Shown here: piece after piece, positions 1-6,759 of the stretch
Layout of the letters: each line of letters starts with the position of its first letter
Position numbering within the stretch: position 1 is the stretch's first letter
DNA from: Minisyncoccota bacterium
GTDB taxonomy: Bacteria > Patescibacteriota > Minisyncoccia > Minisyncoccales > Minisyncoccaceae
NCBI GenBank assembly: GCA_028708155.1
Contig: JAQVZN010000003.1
Location: 1 to 20,253 of the forward strand
Reading direction: 5' to 3'
Length of the DNA: 20,253 nucleotides
Notes under the pieces: model-generated
Databases searched by the model: none
Seen by the model: only the letters and a program-made list of their open reading frames with translations
What the model was told of the DNA's origin: nothing
Made by a program: the position numbers and the translations under genes

Positions 1-847
1 CATAAGCTTTTTCAAGGGCATTAGGAGTAAAAGCATAATCTATAAAAACAGAAAAAGGTTCTGAAATTATTTTTTGCATTCTTCCTGGAATCCCCGTAAC
101 TTTTTCTACCCCTCTTTTACATTCTTCTAAACTTAATCCTTGAGACAAACCTAAAGTAATTCCAGCCAAAAGATTGTAAACATTAAAACCTCCCAAAAGT
201 TTTGTTTTAAAAATAGTTGAATTAACTTCAAATTCTGAAAAACTTTGAGTTGTAACAACATTTTTAGCAGAAACATCTCCTTCACTTAAAATAGAATAAG
301 TCATTTTCTTTTTTGCAGAAAAAGAATTAAAATATTCAAAATTCGGATCATCTTTATTTAAAATATGCATTCCCTTAACAGCTTTGAATAATTTCCCTTT
401 AGCTTTTTTATAATTATCAAAACCACGGTGAGATTCTATATGCTCCTTAGATAAATTTGTAAATATCGCTACATCAAAATCTATAAACTTATGCCTAAAT
501 TGTTCAATTCCTTCGGAAGTTACTTCTATAATAGCGTAATCACACTTTGCTTTAACAGCTTCTTTTAGAAATTTTTGTATCTTGAATCTTCCTGGCATCG
601 TCATTTTAAGGTCATTAACTTCTTCCTTATCTCCTATTCTAAAAGATATAGATGAAACTAAAGCCACTTTAAAACGCTCAGCTAAAATATTAAAACAAAT
701 ATTAGCTGTTGTTGATTTTCCATTAGTCCCTGTTATGGCAATAACTTTAATTTTCTTTCCTGGAAATCTATATATAATTGCTCCTAATAAAGCAAGTGTA
801 AAATGATAAATCTTAAAAACAAATTTTGGTATATATTTTTTAATCAT
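1..847 (-). CDS. murE: MurE-like Mur ligase (UDP-N-acetylmuramyl tripeptide synthase family), 3' end cut by window edge
   Basis: Mur ligases add an amino acid to the UDP-MurNAc peptide in the cytoplasm, using ATP. The 282 visible codons start at the ATG at 847, which overlaps the ruvA stop (ATGA). After a hydrophobic N-terminal stretch (about residues 14-28) comes the P-loop GTNGKST (40-46). Further on are the EHIESH segment, which matches the family DHLDYH, and YKKAKGKLF, which holds the lysine usually carbamylated. The GRM motif of the C-terminal domain is also present. The last visible residues read DYAFTPNALEKAY where the family has DYAHTPDALE, so the usual His and Asp are replaced. The real C-terminus lies off the window. 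The gene follows ruvA and probably shares its promoter. MurE is the best match among Mur ligases, but the added amino acid cannot be read from this part. Confidence 0.85.
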   Translation of the reverse strand, partial: MIKKYIPKFVFKIYHFTLALLGAIIYRFPGKKIKVIAITGTNGKSTTANICFNILAERFKVALVSSISFRIGDKEEVNDLKMTMPGRFKIQKFLKEAVKAKCDYAIIEVTSEGIEQFRHKFIDFDVAIFTNLSKEHIESHRGFDNYKKAKGKLFKAVKGMHILNKDDPNFEYFNSFSAKKKMTYSILSEGDVSAKNVVTTQSFSEFEVNSTIFKTKLLGGFNVYNLLAGITLGLSQGLSLEECKRGVEKVTGIPGRMQKIISEPFSVFIDYAFTPNALEKAY

Positions 848-1389
848 CTTCCTAAGAATTGAAGAACAGCTTTTATCTTTTCTTCAACATCTGTTATTTC
901 CTCATCTATTTGAGATAAGGCATTTTTTATTTCTTTTTGAGTAAAACCTAAACTTTGAAGAGCATCTATAACTTCAACGTCTTTATGTGTTTTGCTTTTT
1001 TCTATTTCTTTAATTTTTCCCGTTAATTCCAGTAATATTTTCTGAATCTTTTTACTTCCTACTCCTTTTGGAGCTTTGTTGTTTTCCAAATTAAATTTCA
1101 ATTTAGAAAGTGATCCTGACTCTGCAAAAATTAAGGCAATCTTAGGACCAACTCCAGAGATAGTTTTGAGTAATTTAAATAATTCAAGCTCATTAAAACT
1201 TAAAAAACCATATAACTCAACTTCTTTCTCTTTTAAAACAAGCTGAGTGTAAATTTCTTCTTCTGTCCCTTCCTTTACTTTTTCTAAATTAAGGGGAGAT
1301 AGAAATATTTCATAACCCATATCATTCACTAAAAGAAAAATGCTTTTTGATCCTTTGTAGAAAACTTTACCTTTTAAATATGTAATCAT
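844..1389 (-). CDS. ruvA: Holliday junction branch migration protein RuvA
   Basis: RuvA binds the four-way Holliday junction as a tetramer and loads the RuvB motor. The 181-residue product has the expected N-terminal OB-fold (opening MITYLKGKVFYKG, with LYGFLSFNELELF near its end). It is followed by two helix-hairpin-helix motifs, ISGVGPKIAL (about 95-104) and KGVGSKKIQKILLEL, which contact DNA backbone. The C-terminal domain III (about 140-181) is the part that binds RuvB; it carries EVIDALQSLGFTQKEI. Length is slightly short of the usual 190-205. The gene stands alone with murE; ruvB and ruvC are 9-12 kb away on the other strand. A -10-like TATATT ends 6 nt before the ATG, so the mRNA may be leaderless. 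Confidence 0.95.
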   Translation of the reverse strand: MITYLKGKVFYKGSKSIFLLVNDMGYEIFLSPLNLEKVKEGTEEEIYTQLVLKEKEVELYGFLSFNELELFKLLKTISGVGPKIALIFAESGSLSKLKFNLENNKAPKGVGSKKIQKILLELTGKIKEIEKSKTHKDVEVIDALQSLGFTQKEIKNALSQIDEEITDVEEKIKAVLQFLGR

Positions 1390-1395
1390 ATTTAT

Positions 1396-1401
1396 AATAT
1401 A
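1396..1401 (-). promoter_or_regulatory. -10-like hexamer for ruvA
   Basis: TATATT read on the minus strand ends 6 nt before the ruvA ATG, the same hexamer and spacing as at rpsT on the other side of this divergent region. No good -35 is visible. The distance implies a start of transcription at or next to the ATG. Confidence 0.45.
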
Positions 1402-1433
1402 TCATATCTTTTCCTATTTTAAAACATAAACTC

Positions 1434-1462
1434 TTGCATATTTTTACGCTTTAGTATATATT
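1434..1462 (+). promoter_or_regulatory. Sigma70-type promoter of rpsT, leaderless
   Basis: TTGCAT (1434-1439), a 17-nt spacer and TATATT (1457-1462) form a good vegetative promoter. The -10 ends only 6 nt before the rpsT ATG at 1469, so transcription should start at about the first base of the start codon and leave no room for a Shine-Dalgarno sequence. Confidence 0.75.
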
Positions 1463-1468
1463 AGACCT

Positions 1469-1732
1469 ATGCCAATACTAAAGTCAGCAAAAAAACGTCT
1501 TGTTCAAGACGAAAAAAAGAAATACAGAAACTTTTTGAGAAAAAAAGAAATGAAGAACATCTTGAAAGAAGTTCGTGCTTTGGTTGCTTCAAAAAACAAA
1601 GAGGAGGCTTTAAAAATTTTACCAAAAGTATATAAACTAATCGACAAGGCAGCAAAAACAAACGTCATTAAAGACAATACTGCTTCTCGTAAAAAATCAA
1701 GAGTTACGAAGCTTGTAAACTCAATTAGCTAA
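1469..1732 (+). CDS. rpsT: 30S ribosomal protein S20
   Basis: S20 is a primary binding protein of 16S rRNA in the 30S subunit. The 87-residue product has the family's basic, helical character: it opens MPILKSAKKRL, continues with Lys/Arg-rich helices, and ends with the conserved KNTA-like block, here KDNTASRKKSRVTKLV. Length is exactly in the S20 range. It is a single-gene unit, with a clear promoter just upstream and an intrinsic terminator just downstream. It lies between two minus-strand units. Confidence 0.95.
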   Translation: MPILKSAKKRLVQDEKKKYRNFLRKKEMKNILKEVRALVASKNKEEALKILPKVYKLIDKAAKTNVIKDNTASRKKSRVTKLVNSIS

Positions 1733-1735
1733 AGG

Positions 1736-1762
1736 AAACAGGACTCTCGGTCCTGTTTTTTT
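1736..1762 (+). terminator. Intrinsic terminator of rpsT
   Basis: A 9-bp perfect stem AAACAGGAC/GTCCTGTTT (1736-1744 with 1750-1758) closes a 5-nt loop. It runs directly into seven Ts (1756-1762). The T run overlaps the last codon of the convergent membrane protein gene. Read on the minus strand the tail is poor (TTTCCTTTA), so termination there is less certain. Confidence 0.9.
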
Positions 1763-2249
1763 ATATCTTCTTTGCTATTTTTAGAATAATAAAGGAAACT
1801 CCTACTCCCAAAAAAGCTGTTATTAATTGAGGATAACTCATCGCATATAAAATAGGCTCTGGGAGAAAACTAAATAAATAAGCACTAGTTAAAAATAAAA
1901 AAGAAAATTTTAAAATTGCTCCAATAGCTCCAGCTAAAAAATAGCTGTTTTTTAAATAATTAATAGTAACAACTAAAATAATATTTCCTAAAATAATAAA
2001 CGGAACAAAGGGTAAAATTACCGGCGCCATTAATCCCGTAAAAACAGAAAATAGACTAGGGATAATTGCTATTCCAATAGATTGTCTTAATCCTAAAAAA
2101 AACACAGAGCAAATTAATAGGGCGTTAATAATAGTTCCTGTTATAAATTGATTTTTAAAAACAACTTGTGCAAGAATAATTATTGAAATAATCCCCAAAA
2201 ACTGAGCTAAGGCGATAGTAATGCTTTTAATTTTTATTGCTGTTTCCAT
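1761..2249 (-). CDS. Multi-pass membrane protein next to the hydrogenase, ECF S-component-like
   Basis: Function is unknown. Starting at the ATG at 2249 gives 162 residues (METAIKIKS...). An in-frame ATG at 2291 would add 14 basic residues but overlaps the hydrogenase gene by 41 nt. The chosen start lies one base after the hydrogenase stop, as at other junctions in this run. The protein is almost entirely hydrophobic, with about five or six membrane segments (near 8-27, 32-51, 54-70, 72-92, 98-118 and 136-158). Short loops rich in Gly and Pro follow, and it ends with the basic KIAKKI. The overall look (small, Gly-rich, six-helix) resembles substrate-binding S components of ECF vitamin transporters, but no family motif was seen. 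As the last gene after the hydrogenase it may instead be a partner or anchor for that enzyme. Confidence 0.7.
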   Translation of the reverse strand: METAIKIKSITIALAQFLGIISIIILAQVVFKNQFITGTIINALLICSVFFLGLRQSIGIAIIPSLFSVFTGLMAPVILPFVPFIILGNIILVVTINYLKNSYFLAGAIGAILKFSFLFLTSAYLFSFLPEPILYAMSYPQLITAFLGVGVSFIILKIAKKI

Positions 2250-2250
2250 A

Positions 2251-3942
2251 TTAATTTTCTTTCTGCTTTTGCGAAAATTTCGTATAAGCAATTTTATTTA
2301 TTATTTCTTTATTGGTTAAAAATTCTTTATATATATTTTGAACAATTGGATTCTCATCAGCAATTCTAATCTCTGCTTTTTCATCAATTTGATAAAGTCC
2401 TTGAGATCTTTTTTCTCTAATTTTTTTATTAGTAGGAACTGGCTGACCTCCCCCTCCAACACATCCATAAGGGCAAGACATAACTTCAATATAATCAAAC
2501 TGGTCTAAATTATTTTCAATTATTTCTTTCGCATTTTTTAATCCATAAACAACCGCAACTCTTATCTTAACTCCTTCTATCTCAATTGTCGCTTCTTTAA
2601 TTGATTTAGAGCCTCTAAATTCTTTAAAATCTATTTTGTCTAATTTTTTATTAAGCAATTTAAAGCAAGCTGTTCTCGTTGCTGCTTCAGCCACTCCGCC
2701 CGAAGAACCAAAAATTACTCCTGCAGAAGAAGAAAAACCTAAAAGCTCATCTTTGTCTTCTCCTTTTATTTTAGAAATATCTATCTTATGTTTAATAAAC
2801 ATTGCTGCTAATTCATGAGTGGTTAAAACATAATCAACACACCTTAACCCATCAACTTGAAGTTCCTCTCTTTTAATTTCATACTTTTTTGAAGTACAAG
2901 GCATTACCGAAACAACAACAATATCTTTCGGATCAATATTTTCCTTTTTTGCATAATATGTTTTTATAAGTCCTCCTAAAAGAATTTGAGGTGATTTTAC
3001 TTCTGTTAAATTTGGGATAAGCTCTGGTTTATAAAATTCAACAAACTTTACCCAAGCAGGGCAACAAGAAGTAAACATTGGTAAATTTTCTTTTTTAGTA
3101 ATTCTTTCTATAAGTTCATTAGCCTCTTCTATTGTAACTAAATCGGCACCCACAGAAACATCAAAAACTTTTTTAGCTCCTAGCTTTTTAATTCCTGCAA
3201 TCATTTGTTCAATAACAATAGAACCGTAATCCATATTAAATTCTTCTCCAATACTTGCCCTAATCGCAGGAGCAAATTGGAAAACAACGTGTTTTCCTTT
3301 TCTAATTTCCTCCTCTATTTCAAGCGTTGGATTGACTGGAGAAAAAGTTCCCGAAGGACAATGAACAACACATTGGCCACAATAAACACAATCTTTATTT
3401 TTATCTTGTGAAGGAAAAATCTTATGAAAAGCACCATCTTTCTTTACTTCTAAAAAACCAATTCCTTGGTTTTTACAAATCTCAACACAATTAAAACAAT
3501 TGATACATTTTGAAGAATCGTAAGTAATAACATCTCCAAAACTATACTTTGGATAATTCTTCTTTCTGTCTTCCCATTCACTTATACAGAGCCCCCATTC
3601 TTTAGCGTAGTTAAGCATCTTACACCTATTATTCCAAATACATTCATTACATTTTTCTACGTGCTGAGCAAAGATTAATTTTAAATTAGTCTTTCTTGTT
3701 TCTAAAATTTCTTTTGAATTCGTTTTAATAACCATTCCTTCTTCCGCATAAGTTCCGCAACTAGTATGTAGTCCTTTTTTTCCTTCAATTTCAATCAAAC
3801 ACAAACGGCAACCTTCTTTGGCGAAAGTATCTTCGTGGTAACAAAGCGAAGGAATGTTAATATTATTTTCTTTTGCTATTTCTAAAATAGTTTTTCCTTC
3901 TTCTGTTTGTATTTTTTTTCCATCTATTTCAATATTTATCAT
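2251..3942 (-). CDS. [FeFe]-hydrogenase catalytic subunit, CpI-like domain layout
   Basis: It should catalyse reversible proton reduction to H2 in the cytoplasm or at the membrane face. All cofactor sites can be read in the 563 residues. The N-terminal [2Fe-2S] ferredoxin has C34, C45, C48 and C62. The His-Cys [4Fe-4S] site has H94, C98, C101 and C107. Two ferredoxin [4Fe-4S] clusters use C146/149/152/156 and C185/188/191/195. The H-cluster domain has TSCCP (C293, C294), MPCTSKK (C349) and EVMSCPYGCVGGGGQP (C490, C494). E273 and E276, spaced as the proton-path glutamates before TSCCP in CpI, are also kept. Length matches the 574-residue Clostridium pasteurianum enzyme. The gene overlaps the upstream NuoF-like gene by 4 nt (ATGA). 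HydE, HydF and HydG maturases are not in this window. An intact, active-type enzyme is the best reading. Confidence 0.95.
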   Translation of the reverse strand: MINIEIDGKKIQTEEGKTILEIAKENNINIPSLCYHEDTFAKEGCRLCLIEIEGKKGLHTSCGTYAEEGMVIKTNSKEILETRKTNLKLIFAQHVEKCNECIWNNRCKMLNYAKEWGLCISEWEDRKKNYPKYSFGDVITYDSSKCINCFNCVEICKNQGIGFLEVKKDGAFHKIFPSQDKNKDCVYCGQCVVHCPSGTFSPVNPTLEIEEEIRKGKHVVFQFAPAIRASIGEEFNMDYGSIVIEQMIAGIKKLGAKKVFDVSVGADLVTIEEANELIERITKKENLPMFTSCCPAWVKFVEFYKPELIPNLTEVKSPQILLGGLIKTYYAKKENIDPKDIVVVSVMPCTSKKYEIKREELQVDGLRCVDYVLTTHELAAMFIKHKIDISKIKGEDKDELLGFSSSAGVIFGSSGGVAEAATRTACFKLLNKKLDKIDFKEFRGSKSIKEATIEIEGVKIRVAVVYGLKNAKEIIENNLDQFDYIEVMSCPYGCVGGGGQPVPTNKKIREKRSQGLYQIDEKAEIRIADENPIVQNIYKEFLTNKEIINKIAYTKFSQKQKEN

Positions 3943-4892
3943 TTGAGTATCACCTTATTTATTAAACTTCTAAAAGATGTTGGAATCCCTCTACCAAGAG
4001 CACAGAAACTAGTTTTTTCTAAAACAGAAAAAATCTCTTCCATTCCTTTTAAATTTTTATTTTGCACCATTTCTAAAATTCTATAAGTTCCTTCTCGACA
4101 TGGGGTACATTTATCACAATTTCCCTCCATTAAAAAAGTAGCCCACTTTTCCATAATTTTATAAGGATCTTCTTTGTAAGAAATAACTCTTATAAAACCT
4201 TCTCCACAAACTGGTTTATCAAATTCTTCTTCCACCAAAATTTCTCCGCAAGATCCTCCTCCCGATTGAACATAAAATGGTTCTTCTAAATAATTATTAG
4301 TTTGTTTTAGAATCTCCCTTATTGTCATATCTTCCTTAAGCTCGTAAACTCCTCCTTTGATATTTTCTCCCACAATCATATAAAATCTTTCCTTATCATA
4401 TTCTCCTTTCTCTATTTTAGAAACATAATAAAAAGTTTCTACATTATTAACAAGAGTCGGCATTCCAAATAGTCCTTTTTCAGAAACATATGGAGGTCTT
4501 TTCCTTGGCTCAGGAGCTTTCCCCTCTATAACATTTATTGCTGTTGATTCTTCTCCTCCAATATATCCATTGTCTTCTTCAATTAAAATAATTTTCGGAT
4601 TATCTATTTTGTTTTTAATTAAAGAATAATATTCTTTATTTAAATAAAGATAAGCCAAAGAATTATCAATAGTTTTTAAAGCTATTTCAATCCCAAAAAG
4701 AACGTCTTTTAAATAATTCTCTAAAATATATTTGTCTTTCTTAAGATCAAGTTCACCTTCAGCAGCATTACAAATAATATATTTTTTAGGAGCTTTCGCA
4801 TTCAAAACACTCTCCCATTTTAAATATGTTGGGAACCCAGCGCCCCCTCTTCCTTTAAGTTCTGCTAATTTTAATTTCTCAATAATATTCAT
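3939..4892 (-). CDS. Short NuoF-like flavoprotein, hydrogenase electron-transfer subunit
   Basis: It is related to NuoF/HydB, which takes electrons from NAD(P)H via FMN and passes them through a [4Fe-4S] cluster. The start is set at the ATG at 4892 (MNIIEKL), one base after the upstream peptide's stop; a TTG at 4904 is less likely. The 317 residues begin almost directly at the FMN motif GRGGAGFPTYLKW (14-26), so the N-terminal region of normal NuoF (over 400 residues) is missing. GYIGGEES (about 109-116) replaces the longer glycine-rich GAYICGEE, and CNAAEGE replaces CNADEGE. The downstream PTLVNNVET, an SLBB-like part and the cluster site CDKCTPCREGT plus a later FCALG cysteine are intact. 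It overlaps the hydrogenase gene by 4 nt. No NuoE-like subunit is nearby. NADH binding is plausible but may be altered. Confidence 0.88.
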   Translation of the reverse strand: MNIIEKLKLAELKGRGGAGFPTYLKWESVLNAKAPKKYIICNAAEGELDLKKDKYILENYLKDVLFGIEIALKTIDNSLAYLYLNKEYYSLIKNKIDNPKIILIEEDNGYIGGEESTAINVIEGKAPEPRKRPPYVSEKGLFGMPTLVNNVETFYYVSKIEKGEYDKERFYMIVGENIKGGVYELKEDMTIREILKQTNNYLEEPFYVQSGGGSCGEILVEEEFDKPVCGEGFIRVISYKEDPYKIMEKWATFLMEGNCDKCTPCREGTYRILEMVQNKNLKGMEEIFSVLEKTSFCALGRGIPTSFRSLINKVILK

Positions 4893-4893
4893 T

Positions 4894-4989
4894 TTATTTA
4901 ACAAAAGATGTAAGCCAAGTAATAATAAACTCCATTACAATAAGTCCAATAATTAAAATTAAAATAATTAATAAATATTCTTTTTTCAT
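4894..4989 (-). CDS. 31-residue single-pass membrane peptide in the hydrogenase run
   Basis: The frame opens with ATG at 4989, overlapping the holA stop as ATGA, and ends with TAA at 4894. The next gene's ATG begins one base later. The peptide is MKKEY, then an uninterrupted hydrophobic segment LLIILILIIGLIVMEFII (about residues 6-23), then TWLTSFVK. The basic N-terminus and single hydrophobic helix fit an N-in membrane anchor. Both junctions follow the overlap style of the surrounding operon, and the segment would otherwise be an unexplained 80-nt gap in a run with almost none. No family is recognised. An AT-rich stretch can give hydrophobic codons by chance, so translation is inferred from the junctions and composition. 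Confidence 0.65.
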   Translation of the reverse strand: MKKEYLLIILILIIGLIVMEFIITWLTSFVK

Positions 4990-5897
4990 ATATCAAGAAT
5001 TAATGTTTCAATTGCAATTTTTTCATCTATTTTTCCCGTCTTTACACCTAAATCAATTTCTAATATCTTAGCATAAATTCTCTTTAGGTCATCAAGCGAA
5101 AATTTTTGAGATTGATAAAAAGACTTTCTTTGCACAAAAGGATGCAGGGAAGTTTTTCTATAATCTTCTGCTGTTTTAACAATTATCATATTTTTAAACT
5201 GATTGGAAATAAGAGCTAACAATCCAAAAATAGATTCTCCTTTTTCTAAATGTTTTTTAATTAATCTAATCGCTTTTTCTTTATCATTATCAGCTAAAGC
5301 GTCTACGGTATTAAAAATATTAATTTCTGTTTGAACATTTACTAGAAGATTTACATCATCTTCAGTTATTTCTTCTCCTTGTTTATATGAAACAAGTTTA
5401 CTAATTTCATTTGCTTGTCTCCACAAATCACTACCGATATATTCACACAATAGATCAAGTCCTTTATCAGAAATTTTTCCTCCTAAATTTGAAATTTCTT
5501 TTTTAGCCCATTTTTTAAGTTCTTCTCCTTCTAAAAAATTAAATTCTTCTATGGTCGCTTTTTTCCTAATAAAAGAATATAGAACATCTCCTTTTAAAAG
5601 TTTATCTTGTTCGTAAAAAATAAGAATGTTGTCTGAATCTAAAAAATCTTTTCCTTTTTCTTTAATCTCTTCTTTTAAAGTTTTATTTAAAAAAACATTT
5701 TCAATAATTATTAATTTTTTTTCATTAAAAAAAGAAAGTCCTAAAACTTCATTTTTTAAATCATCAAAAAATAAATTTTTTCCATCTAAAAGACGCTCAT
5801 TAATTCCACTCTCATTTTTAAGCTTGAATTCTTCCTTAAGTTCATTCAATCTTTTCTTTGATCTATATGTATCTTTTCCGTAAATTAATATTATCAT
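4986..5897 (-). CDS. holA: DNA polymerase III delta subunit
   Basis: The delta subunit is the wrench of the clamp loader that opens the beta clamp. The 303-residue product has the family's divergent layout: an N-terminal opening MIILIYGKDTYRSKKRL, a DDLKNEVLGLSFFNEKKLIIIEN segment at the core beta sheet (given here only by position, about 45-67), and the middle block GSDLWRQANEISKLVSY, which is a HolA hallmark. A C-terminal collar region contains FGLLALISNQFKNM. The start codon follows the mutM stop with zero bases between. It is followed by the 31-residue peptide through an ATGA overlap. HolA is poorly conserved in sequence, but the hallmark block and length (typical 320-345) support the call. 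Confidence 0.9.
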   Translation of the reverse strand: MIILIYGKDTYRSKKRLNELKEEFKLKNESGINERLLDGKNLFFDDLKNEVLGLSFFNEKKLIIIENVFLNKTLKEEIKEKGKDFLDSDNILIFYEQDKLLKGDVLYSFIRKKATIEEFNFLEGEELKKWAKKEISNLGGKISDKGLDLLCEYIGSDLWRQANEISKLVSYKQGEEITEDDVNLLVNVQTEINIFNTVDALADNDKEKAIRLIKKHLEKGESIFGLLALISNQFKNMIIVKTAEDYRKTSLHPFVQRKSFYQSQKFSLDDLKRIYAKILEIDLGVKTGKIDEKIAIETLILDI

Positions 5898-6758
5898 TTA
5901 TTTTTGACAATTAGGACAATAAAAAGTACCTCTTGCCCCTATCTTAACATATTTAATAAGCTCATTACAATCTCTACATTTCAATCCTTTTCTTCCGTAA
6001 ACCAAAACTTCACTTTGATAATTTCCCTTTCCTCCTTCAAGTCTTCTGTAATCAGACATACTTGTTCCTTTAAGTTCTAGTCCTCTTTTTAGAATTATTT
6101 TTATTGCGTTAAAAATATTTTCGATTTCTTTATCACTTAAAGTTTCTGTTTTTCTTTGAGGATTGACTTTAGCTAAAAACAAAATTTCCGAACCATAAAT
6201 ATTCCCAATGCCCGCTATTTTTTCTTGATCCATTAATAATTTTTTAATATCTGTTTTTTTACCTTTAACTATTTTTTGGAAATAATCTAATGTAAATTCT
6301 TCTGAGAAAGGTTCTGGTCCCAATTCTTTAATTTCTTTTAAATTAAGAATTTCATCTTTTTTATAAAGTTCCATTTTCCCAAACTGTCTTAAATCAGAAA
6401 AGCCTAACTCTTCCCCTGAATCTAAATAAAAAATAATATGAACGTAACTATTATAAGGGTCATCTTTTATTGGCCCTTCAATTAAAGGCACAGATTCCTT
6501 GTTTTCAATTTTCCATTTTCCTAAAAGAAAATGTCCTGTCATTTTAAGATGAACTAATAAAATATAATTATCAGATAATTCTATAATAATATATTTTGCT
6601 CTTCTAGAAACCTTAAGAATTTTTTTTTCTTTTAATTTATCAACAGAAAAATTCTTAATAAGTTTTTCTTTACCCACCCAAACATCTTTAATTACTTTCC
6701 CTTTAATTTTTTCATTAAGCTCATTAACTATAGTTTGTACTTCTGGTAATTCTGGCAT
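5898..6758 (-). CDS. mutM: Formamidopyrimidine-DNA glycosylase (Fpg)
   Basis: Fpg excises oxidised purines such as 8-oxoguanine and cuts the strand by beta,delta elimination. The 286-residue product starts with the obligatory MPELPEV, in which Pro2 is the nucleophile and Glu3 the acid. The beta-hairpin lysine (RRAKY, K55), HLKMTG, and the helix-two-turn-helix region KIAGIGNIYGSEILF follow. The C-terminal zinc finger has two CxxC pairs (CRDC near 262 and CPNC at the end) with GARGTFYCPNCQ, matching the Fpg consensus. All catalytic and zinc residues are present. It sits one base after the exonuclease stop and directly before holA, inside a replication and repair run. Confidence 0.95.
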   Translation of the reverse strand: MPELPEVQTIVNELNEKIKGKVIKDVWVGKEKLIKNFSVDKLKEKKILKVSRRAKYIIIELSDNYILLVHLKMTGHFLLGKWKIENKESVPLIEGPIKDDPYNSYVHIIFYLDSGEELGFSDLRQFGKMELYKKDEILNLKEIKELGPEPFSEEFTLDYFQKIVKGKKTDIKKLLMDQEKIAGIGNIYGSEILFLAKVNPQRKTETLSDKEIENIFNAIKIILKRGLELKGTSMSDYRRLEGGKGNYQSEVLVYGRKGLKCRDCNELIKYVKIGARGTFYCPNCQK

Positions 6759-6759
6759 A

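Noticed and set aside
582..806. 74-residue plus-strand frame opposite the MurE-like gene
   Set aside because: The minus strand encodes the conserved Mur ligase P-loop across this stretch.
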